Source: an uncultured Bacilli bacterium
GTDB taxonomy: Bacteria; Bacillota_I; Bacilli_A; RF39; UBA660
NCBI GenBank assembly: GCA_947585065.1
Contig: CANPWX010000014.1
Span: 1-12,414 of the forward strand
Reading direction: 5' to 3'
DNA: 12,414 bases
Within the stretch, counting starts at the first letter, position 1. Each line of letters opens with the position of its first letter. The translations under genes were made by a program, and so were the position numbers. Under the pieces are notes generated by a model. That model did not search any database and was not told where the DNA came from. It saw only the letters and a list, made by a program, of their open reading frames with translations. This document shows positions 7,151-12,414 of the stretch, piece by piece.

Positions 7151-9178
7151 ATGAAAACATTTTATAGAAAGTGGAGAAAATCTTTATATAGTATGAAAAT
7201 CCCATTTTACCTTACAATTCTTTTTTATTTTGGAAGTTATTCATTCTTAGTGTATAATTTACTTCATTTAGTAGGAATTGAGACATTAATAAGATATATT
7301 ATAATTGGATTATTTGGAATTTTTGGAATCATTTATTTAATAGTAGGATGTATTAAAATAATAGCAAAGAAAAGAGGATTGTTTACATTTTTAACAATAT
7401 TAGCATTAATTTTCAGTGGAATTTTTGGATTTGCTTCTTATGCAATTAACAAAATAATAAATAAAATAGATTCTTTTACTACAAGTGATACAAGTACTTA
7501 TACAACTGTGCTATTAACTTTAAAAGATACAGAATTTACAAATAATAGTACGATTGGTATGGTAACAGATGAAGAAGATCGAACTGGTTACATACTACCG
7601 CTAGAATGGATTCAAAAAGAAAAAATACCAAATGAAATTGAATATCGATCTACTTCACTCGAATTATTAGAAGCATTATATAATAAAGAGGTAGATGCCA
7701 TTTTCATCACAAAAGATTATAATATTTTATATTCAGGAGAAGAAAAATATACAAATATTATAGAAGAAACGAAAATAGTAAAAGAATATTCAAAAACAAT
7801 GAAAACAGAAGAAAGTGAACTTCTAGCTACGACTAAAAGTTTAACAGAACCATTTACAGTCCTAGTGTTAGGAGTTGATTCAGAATCGCAAAATGGATTA
7901 GATGCAAATGCAGCTTTTAATGGAGATACACTGATGCTCATCACTTTTAATCCAAAAACATTAATTGCAACTATGCTAAGTTTACCAAGAGATTTATATG
8001 TACCAATTATCAGTGCAAGCGGTTCTAATAGAGGATATGCGAAAATTAATTCCTCAGCATCAGGAGGAACAGCAAGTACAATCAATACAATTGAAAACAT
8101 CACAGGTATTGAAATAGATTATTTTGTCAAAGTAAACTTTCGAGGAGTTGTAGATTTAGTAGATGCTTTAGGAGGAATAGACGTAGACGTAGAAGCACCA
8201 GACTATAATTACTATATTCAAAGTTGGGGAGAAAATAGACTTTGTGAACAAGACTCCCGAAGAGATTTCACAAACATGATATGTATGGATACAGGTTTTC
8301 AACATTTAAATGGAGAACAAGCCCTTGCCTATGCTCGAAATCGTCACGGATATTTAGAAAGTGACATTGCAAGAAACAGACATCAACAACAGATTATTGA
8401 AGCAGTAGCAAAAAAATTAGTAAAAAACGCGAGTCTTGGAGAATTTGAAAAACTATTAGATACAATAGGAAATAACATTGCAACAAACATGAAAACATCT
8501 CAAATTTTATCTTTCTATCAATCTATTAAAGGAATGTTAATGAATGCTTTAAGTGGTGAAGATTTTATAAAAATACAAAAAATGGCATTACAAGTACATG
8601 ATTTAAATATTCCTGGTTATTCTTCTTTAGGATATTATGATGGAAGTATGCAAAAAATCAGCGAGGCCATGAAAGAAAACTTAGGACTAATTGAAATAAA
8701 ACCTACAAAAACATTTAGTTATGATTATTCTGAAGATTATGAGCAATCATCTTCTGTAATAGGAAAAGGAATTTATACAGGAAGAACATTATATACTTTA
8801 CCAAACTTTCGTGGGAAATCAGTTAGTGAAGCCGAAAATTTTGCAAACACTTATCATTTGAATCTATCGATAGAATATCAAAGTGATCCAAATGAAATTC
8901 CAGGTATTATTTTAGGACAAAGTGTACCGGAAGGAACAGTCACAATTAAAATAAGTGAATTTACCATATATGTTAATAATGTAGAAACATCAAAAGAAGA
9001 TCCAGAAGAAAACAACGAAGAAGAGGAAAAAGAAGAAAACAACACAGACACGAATGAAGAAAACAATGAAAATACAGAAAATGATATGCCTCAAATTCCA
9101 GGAAATCCTTCTACTCCAGAAGAAGATAATGATAATAACTTAGAAAATAATGAACAAATTGAAAACTCAGAAGAATAA
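7151..9178 (+). CDS. LytR-CpsA-Psr (LCP) family wall-polymer ligase with C-terminal PASTA domain
   Basis: LCP enzymes transfer undecaprenyl-linked anionic polymers or capsule to peptidoglycan on the outer membrane face. The 675-residue protein has three transmembrane segments (about 18-40, 46-70, 76-103) and an outer accessory domain (117-215) that may resemble a periplasmic-binding fold. The LCP domain (236-425) carries VLVLGVDS, GDTLMLI, SLPRDLYV and ARNRHGYLESDIARNRHQQQ, with the Arg and Asp residues expected to bind the pyrophosphate lipid. An insert holds two Cys (365, 378) that could pair. A PASTA-like domain (about 550-608) runs from LPNFRGKSVSEAENFA to GQSVPEGTVTIKIS, and a 60-residue Glu/Asn-rich tail ends the protein. 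Three spans plus an accessory domain before the LCP domain is the layout of streptococcal Wzg/CpsA; PASTA at the end is less usual. The start at 7151 follows from the promoter position and AGAAAGGG. The gene is monocistronic, divergent from the glucosaminidase operon and ends in a shared terminator. Confidence 0.92.
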   Translation: MKTFYRKWRKSLYSMKIPFYLTILFYFGSYSFLVYNLLHLVGIETLIRYIIIGLFGIFGIIYLIVGCIKIIAKKRGLFTFLTILALIFSGIFGFASYAINKIINKIDSFTTSDTSTYTTVLLTLKDTEFTNNSTIGMVTDEEDRTGYILPLEWIQKEKIPNEIEYRSTSLELLEALYNKEVDAIFITKDYNILYSGEEKYTNIIEETKIVKEYSKTMKTEESELLATTKSLTEPFTVLVLGVDSESQNGLDANAAFNGDTLMLITFNPKTLIATMLSLPRDLYVPIISASGSNRGYAKINSSASGGTASTINTIENITGIEIDYFVKVNFRGVVDLVDALGGIDVDVEAPDYNYYIQSWGENRLCEQDSRRDFTNMICMDTGFQHLNGEQALAYARNRHGYLESDIARNRHQQQIIEAVAKKLVKNASLGEFEKLLDTIGNNIATNMKTSQILSFYQSIKGMLMNALSGEDFIKIQKMALQVHDLNIPGYSSLGYYDGSMQKISEAMKENLGLIEIKPTKTFSYDYSEDYEQSSSVIGKGIYTGRTLYTLPNFRGKSVSEAENFANTYHLNLSIEYQSDPNEIPGIILGQSVPEGTVTIKISEFTIYVNNVETSKEDPEENNEEEEKEENNTDTNEENNENTENDMPQIPGNPSTPEEDNDNNLENNEQIENSEE

Positions 9179-9190
9179 ACTCTGAGTTTT
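9162..9190. terminator. Bidirectional terminator between convergent genes
   Basis: AAAACTCAGA (9162-9171) and TCTGAGTTTT (9181-9190) form a perfect 10-bp stem with a 9-nt loop. A/T-rich ends on both sides let it work in both directions. The LCP stop codon lies in the loop, and the stop of the opposing gene (9189-9191) overlaps the far arm, so the two genes end only 10 bp apart. Confidence 0.85.
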
Positions 9191-9536
9191 ATTTTGATAA
9201 TACATCAAATCCTACAGTATTAGTACTACTTGTAGCATTAGAATGATCTTGAATAATATTATTATTGGCTTGTTCTACATAACTATCCACTTGAGAAGCA
9301 AAAGAATTACTATTTTTAACAGCATCACTAACAGCTTCACTCATCGATTTATTTTGAGCCATAGAAGCAAGTTCAGAAATATCAATTTCTTCTTCCTTAG
9401 GTTTATTAATTAATGATACACCTTTTTTTTGTTCCGATTGATCTACAAAATAACCAATTAAAGCAAATACAAGAACAAGTGACAAGATCAAAAACCAAAA
9501 ATAATTAGCAACTAAAAAATCCGTAAATGCTTCCAT
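9189..9536 (-). CDS. Small single-span membrane protein of unknown function
   Basis: A 115-residue protein I do not recognise. It has one transmembrane segment near the N-terminus (about 10-31, ANYFWFLILSLVLVFALIGYFV), followed by DQSEQKKG. The remainder is hydrophilic: an acidic stretch KEEEIDISELASMAQNK, and then a Ser/Asn/Gln-rich, probably disordered or helical C-terminus without Cys. By the positive-inside rule the Lys-containing C-terminal part is probably cytoplasmic. The ATG at 9536 is preceded by AGGAAGTGG. The gene is downstream of smpB and on the same strand but has its own TGGTATAAT promoter. It is too short and has too few spans for SecG, which neighbours rnr in many Firmicutes. 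The clean frame, promoter, ribosome binding site and terminator argue that it is a real gene. Confidence 0.75.
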   Translation of the reverse strand: MEAFTDFLVANYFWFLILSLVLVFALIGYFVDQSEQKKGVSLINKPKEEEIDISELASMAQNKSMSEAVSDAVKNSNSFASQVDSYVEQANNNIIQDHSNATSSTNTVGFDVLSK

Positions 9537-9546
9537 AATACCACTT

Positions 9547-9571
9547 CCTATTTGTTAATAGGATTATACCA
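9547..9571 (-). promoter_or_regulatory. Extended -10 promoter with overlapping 6-bp inverted repeat
   Basis: The minus strand reads TGGTATAAT (9563-9571) just after smpB. A -35 candidate TTAACT (18-nt spacing) overlaps the smpB stop region. Immediately downstream, CCTATT and AATAGG (9547-9562) form an inverted repeat spanning the expected start site and touching the ribosome binding site. It could be an operator, but the repeat is short and may be chance. Confidence 0.5.
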
Positions 9572-9587
9572 TAAAAAAAGAAGGAAG

Positions 9588-10019
9588 TTAAGAAAAAAAT
9601 TTTTTCTGTTCCCTCTCTAAATCTTTTTTCTTAATACTTTCTCTTTTATCATACATTTTTTTACCTTTAGCAACCCCAATTAAGACTTTTGCCCGATTAT
9701 TCTTAAAATAAATTTTCAAAGGTACAATACTAATACCTTCTTGTTCTTTTTCTTCTTTCAATCTTCTAATCTCAGCTTTATGAAGCAAAAGTTTTCTCGT
9801 TCTTCTTTCATCGTGATTAAAAATATTTCCTTCTTCATATTTAGCAATAAAAACATTTAAAAGAAAAGCTTCATTATTTTTTATGGTAACATAACTATCT
9901 TTTAAATCAACAGAGCCTTTGCGAATACTTTTGATCTCGGTACCACATAAAGATATGCCAGCTTCAATCTCTTTTAATATCGTATAATCAAAATAAGCCT
10001 TTTTATTCTTGATTTCCAT
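9588..10019 (-). CDS. smpB: SmpB, tmRNA-binding protein
   Basis: Cytosolic partner of tmRNA that rescues ribosomes stalled on broken mRNA. The 143-residue protein shows the family's features: NKKAYFDY near the N-terminus, LCGTEIKSIRKGSVDLKDSY, NHDERRTRKLLLHKAEI, VPLKIYFKNNRAKV, and the C-terminal AKGKKMYDKRESIKKKD basic tail that enters the ribosomal A site. I start at the ATG ending at 10019, since GGGGGA is correctly spaced for it. The ATG at 10025 directly abuts those G residues. The gene overlaps the 3' end of rnr by 17 nt, so translational coupling is likely. The partner tmRNA gene (ssrA), often next to smpB, is not in the window. Confidence 0.96.
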   Translation of the reverse strand: MEIKNKKAYFDYTILKEIEAGISLCGTEIKSIRKGSVDLKDSYVTIKNNEAFLLNVFIAKYEEGNIFNHDERRTRKLLLHKAEIRRLKEEKEQEGISIVPLKIYFKNNRAKVLIGVAKGKKMYDKRESIKKKDLEREQKKFFS

Positions 10020-12114
10020 CTTCATCCCCCACTAATTCAAAATCTATCATACTAGCTTCTTTACTAGCTCGAATACATCGAACTTTTACTCGATCTCCAA
10101 CACGATACACACGATTTGTATTTTTACCTATCATTGCAAGTAATTCAGGAACATAATTATAATAATCACCTTTAAGAGTACCAACAGGAACTAGACCTTC
10201 TACTAAATTAGATAGTTCAACAAAGAAACCAAAAGTAGTAACCGTATTAATCATTCCATCATAAACTTCCCCTATATGATTTTCCATATACTCAGCCATT
10301 TTCATGTCATTTACATCACGTTCAGCATTCTGAGCCGCGACTTCTCTTTCGCTTGAATGCTCAGCAATTAAAACTAAACTATTATTTAAAATATCGATCG
10401 TTGTCATTGAAAAATCTTTTTCTACCAAATATTTTTTTAATAATCGATGTACTGTTAAATCTGGAAATCTTCGAATAGGACTTGTAAAATGAGTATAGGA
10501 TTTACTTGCTAAACTAAAATGTCCAATATTTTCTTTCGAATATTCCGCTTTTCTCATGCTCCTTAATAACATAGAGGATAAAATTGGAAATTCTTTTTTA
10601 TCATGAAGTTCTTCTAATATACTTTGCATAGTTTTAGGCTTCATATCAATCACTCTAGTTTTTAGTGTATAGCCCATAATTTTTAAAAGATTAGTAAAAT
10701 CATCTATTTTTTCACTATTAGGTTCACCATGAACACGATAAATAAAAGGCAAATCCATATTATAAATGTGCGTAGCTACTGTTTCATTAGCAGCTATCAT
10801 AAAATCCTCAATTAGTTTTTCTCCATCTTCTCTTATAACTCGAACAACATCCACAGCTCTCCCATTTTCATCTTGAATAATTTCTGGTTCATCCAAATCA
10901 AAATCCATGTACCCTCGTTCAATTTTTTCTTTTCTCAATATATGAGCAAGCTCATTCATTTCTAATAAAACATCTTTAAACTCTTCATAACCAGGTTCAA
11001 TGATATTACGCATTAAAAGATTATTAACAGCCGTATAATTCATTTTCTTACGACTTTTAATATAAGATTCGAAAATATCATAATGAATAATTTTTCCTTT
11101 CGTATTAATAGTCATAACGCAAGACATAGTAAGTCTTACTTCCCCTTCATTTAAAGAACAAATACCATTTGATAATTGATGAGGAAGCATAGGAATAACA
11201 GTATTTGCTAAATAATTAGAAGTACCTCTTTCATACGCAGCATCTCCAAGTGGAGTATTTTCTTTCACATAATGGGAAACATCTGCAATATGAACACCTA
11301 ATATGTAATTACCATTTTCTTTAGTTAAACTAATTGCATCATCAATATCTTTAGTATGCTCGCCATCAATAGTAAAAATATTCCAATCAGTTAAATCTCT
11401 TCGATTTTTTAAATCATCCGCATTCACTTCCGTTGGTATAGTTTTTAATTCTTCTTCCACTTCTTCACCAAAATCAGGATCAATGTTATATTTATACGCA
11501 ATACTTAAAATATCAGTTCCAGGATCATCCTTATGTCCAATAATTTTAATAATCTCACCATGATACTTTTTTGGCCCATATTCTTGTTTTAATTTTACTA
11601 ACACTTTATGGCCAGCCACACAATTTTTTAAAGACTCTCTATCTAACTTAATTTCTAAACTTAACTTTTCATCATCAGGATGAAATAAAAGTCCTTTTTT
11701 TCCTTCAATCAATTCTCCAACAATAGTTTCAATTTCTCTTTTAATAATTCTTACAATTCTACCTTCTGGTTTTAAACCTTTTTTAATGACTTCCGCTAAA
11801 ACAATATCATCATCAATAGCTCCATTTGTATCTTCCTCAGCAATATAAAGATCATCCTCTTTAGGGAGCACAACAAAACCAAAGCCCTTTTTATTACCAG
11901 CAAATTTTCCAATTTTTAAATTAACACAATTTTTCAAAAGAATATATCGATCTTTCTTTGTTTTATATACAACATACTCTTGAACCAATTCTTCTAAAAC
12001 ATCAGTAAGTTCTCTTAATTCTTGAGCAGACTGATAACCCATTAAATCATTAATTTGAATTAAATCTTTAGCCTCATGAATAGTCTCTAGCTTTTGTAAC
12101 AATTCTTCCTTCAT
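10003..12114 (-). CDS. rnr: Ribonuclease R
   Basis: Processive 3'-to-5' exoribonuclease that degrades structured RNA and clears non-stop mRNAs together with tmRNA-SmpB. The 703-residue length is normal. In order: N-terminal winged-helix region (about 1-60, basic and helical); cold-shock/OB domain (70-200; GNKKGFGFVV); RNB catalytic domain (about 240-570) with TIDGEHTKDIDDAISL supplying the Mg-binding Asp residues (250, 256, 258, 259), IEDFMIAANE, PFIYRVHGEP and SYTHFTSPIRRFPDL; and S1 domain (about 618-700; YDGMINTVTTFGFFVEL). The C-terminus is short, without the long Lys-rich tail of enterobacterial RNase R. The ATG at 12114 is chosen because GAGGTGA lies 8-9 nt upstream; a GTG at 12126 overlaps that ribosome binding site. 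It heads the rnr-smpB operon. Confidence 0.96.
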   Translation of the reverse strand: MKEELLQKLETIHEAKDLIQINDLMGYQSAQELRELTDVLEELVQEYVVYKTKKDRYILLKNCVNLKIGKFAGNKKGFGFVVLPKEDDLYIAEEDTNGAIDDDIVLAEVIKKGLKPEGRIVRIIKREIETIVGELIEGKKGLLFHPDDEKLSLEIKLDRESLKNCVAGHKVLVKLKQEYGPKKYHGEIIKIIGHKDDPGTDILSIAYKYNIDPDFGEEVEEELKTIPTEVNADDLKNRRDLTDWNIFTIDGEHTKDIDDAISLTKENGNYILGVHIADVSHYVKENTPLGDAAYERGTSNYLANTVIPMLPHQLSNGICSLNEGEVRLTMSCVMTINTKGKIIHYDIFESYIKSRKKMNYTAVNNLLMRNIIEPGYEEFKDVLLEMNELAHILRKEKIERGYMDFDLDEPEIIQDENGRAVDVVRVIREDGEKLIEDFMIAANETVATHIYNMDLPFIYRVHGEPNSEKIDDFTNLLKIMGYTLKTRVIDMKPKTMQSILEELHDKKEFPILSSMLLRSMRKAEYSKENIGHFSLASKSYTHFTSPIRRFPDLTVHRLLKKYLVEKDFSMTTIDILNNSLVLIAEHSSEREVAAQNAERDVNDMKMAEYMENHIGEVYDGMINTVTTFGFFVELSNLVEGLVPVGTLKGDYYNYVPELLAMIGKNTNRVYRVGDRVKVRCIRASKEASMIDFELVGDEDGNQE

Positions 12115-12137
12115 GTGAAATCTCACCTCATAATTTT

Positions 12138-12189
12138 ATTATACATGGGATTCACTAAAAATTACAAATAAAAAAGTAAATTTTGTCAA
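12138..12189 (-). promoter_or_regulatory. Promoter region of rnr-smpB (two overlapping candidates)
   Basis: On the minus strand, TTGACA (12184-12189), a 17-nt spacer and TGTAAT (12161-12166) form one strong candidate. TTGTAA (12162-12167), an 18-nt spacer and TATAAT (12138-12143) form a second, closer to the gene. The second would leave a leader of about 18-20 nt holding GAGGTGA. Either or both may be used. Confidence 0.6.
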
Positions 12190-12201
12190 TCAACAGTAAA
12201 G

Positions 12202-12224
12202 AAAAAAAGTTAATGTAATAACTT
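12202..12224 (-). terminator. Small terminator after the variable-repeat-like fragment
   Basis: On the minus strand AAGTTA and TAACTT pair around TTACAT, with seven T beginning at the end of the stem. It starts at the stop codon of the lectin-like fragment. The stem is short and AT-rich, so strength is doubtful, but its place is right for a minus-strand gene ending here. Confidence 0.5.
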
Positions 12225-12378
12225 AATTTGTTAAAACAATACGAAAACTGTAATTACCCAAGGCTTGTCCATTAGCAACAGCGAATGCAAAGGTACCCGC
12301 GTCCGTGCCGCCGGCTGAAAAACTACCACCTCGCACGAACCCCCTGAAGTTCCCTCGAGAGAGGGAACGCTTTTTGTT
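12223..12378 (-). pseudogene. C-terminal fragment of a DGR-type variable (C-type-lectin-fold) protein
   Basis: The minus strand has a 51-codon open stretch ending in TAA (12223-12225). It reads RGFVRGGSF, then SAGGTDAGTF, then AFAVANGQ and finally NYSFRIVLTN. The order RGGS(F/W), AG.F and SFR.VL at the very C-terminus is that of the C-type-lectin-fold/FGE-like proteins used as targets by diversity-generating retroelements. Positions that are usually Asn in such templates here are Ser, Ala, Thr, Asp, Val, Gln, Leu and Gly. The run of codons GCT GTT GCT AAT (12271-12282) is what randomised AAT codons would give. The segment 12259-12344 is 51/86 G+C, against the AT-rich surroundings. Upstream, the frame is closed by TAA at 12379-12381, so no full target gene is visible. 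This may be a broken gene, a displaced variable repeat, or the end of a frameshifted gene that continues past the edge. The role is inference from the motif. Confidence 0.5.
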
Positions 12379-12380
12379 TT
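12349..12380 (+). terminator. GC-rich perfect hairpin followed by T-rich tract
   Basis: GTTCCCTC (12349-12356) and GAGGGAAC (12361-12368) form a perfect 8-bp stem with a GAGA tetraloop, then GC and TTTTTGTTTT. On the plus strand this has the form of a rho-independent terminator. No plus-strand gene after 9178 is visible to be served by it. In the minus direction it falls just upstream of the lectin-like coding fragment. Confidence 0.55.
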
Positions 12381-12414
12381 ATAAGGGTTTCTGAGGTTTT
12401 TAATTTTTTCTAGA

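Noticed and set aside
9189..9536. The 115-residue protein as SecG, which neighbours rnr in many Firmicutes
   Set aside because: It has one transmembrane span, not two, and lies on the far side of smpB; no SecG motif is visible.
9588..9610. A terminator at the smpB 3' end from the AGAAAAAATTTTTTCT palindrome
   Set aside because: The palindrome has no loop and only A-T pairs in its centre, so it would not form a stable RNA hairpin. Termination probably occurs at the 9162-9190 stem.
12223..12378. The same block as a DGR template repeat rather than a variable copy
   Set aside because: A template should keep AAC/AAT codons at the variable positions. Here most are already non-Asn, and the segment ends with a stop codon and terminator like a target gene.
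12223..12380. A tmRNA (ssrA) gene in the GC-rich block upstream of rnr-smpB
   Set aside because: GGGGGTTCGTGCGAGG resembles a T-arm at first sight but does not match GGTTCRANYCC. There is no tRNA-like acceptor pairing or ALAA-type tag, and the block reads much better as protein.
1..12414. Mycoplasma-type code with TGA as Trp, suggested by absence of TGA stops
   Set aside because: All full-length genes use TGG for Trp and none contains in-frame TGA. With only eight visible stop codons, absence of TGA stops is not informative.

Overview
The window comes from an AT-rich, low-GC Gram-positive bacterium (Firmicutes, Bacilli-like). The basis is the c-di-AMP pair cdaA-cdaR, an LCP cell-wall ligase with a PASTA domain, an rnr-smpB pair, strong AAAGGAGG-type ribosome binding sites and TATAAT promoters. 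Secreted proteins with SH3, glucosaminidase, dockerin-like and cadherin-like modules are typical of anaerobic, often uncultured, gut Firmicutes; that placement is inference. Trp is encoded by TGG and no gene is broken by TGA, so the standard code applies.

Layout from left to right. 1-1153 (minus) is the N-terminal two thirds of formate-tetrahydrofolate ligase (fhs), cut by the window edge. 1251-3423 (minus) is a two-gene operon, cdaA then cdaR, making and controlling c-di-AMP, closed by a clear intrinsic terminator. 3511-7000 (minus) is a second two-gene operon: a secreted SH3/glucosaminidase/dockerin protein, then a single-pass membrane protein with a cohesin-like N-terminal sandwich, a cadherin-like domain and a long Lys/Glu-rich cytoplasmic tail. 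7151-9178 (plus) is a divergently transcribed LytR-CpsA-Psr (LCP) protein with a C-terminal PASTA domain. It converges on a 115-residue single-span membrane protein of unknown function (9189-9536, minus) and shares a bidirectional terminator with it. 9588-12114 (minus) is the trans-translation/RNA-decay operon rnr-smpB.

From 3 kb to 9 kb the theme is the cell envelope: c-di-AMP signalling, peptidoglycan cutting, surface attachment and attachment of polymers to the wall. The flanks (fhs, rnr, smpB) are housekeeping.

The most unusual part is the right edge (about 12223-12414). On the minus strand a short GC-rich stretch reads as the C-terminal end of a C-type-lectin-fold variable protein of the kind diversified by diversity-generating retroelements (DGRs): RGFVRGGSF, then AGTF, then NYSFRIVLTN and stop. 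It has its own small terminator. Its upstream frame is interrupted, and a perfect 8-bp hairpin lies just 5' of it. No reverse transcriptase, Avd or template repeat is visible here; they would have to lie beyond the right edge or elsewhere in the genome.
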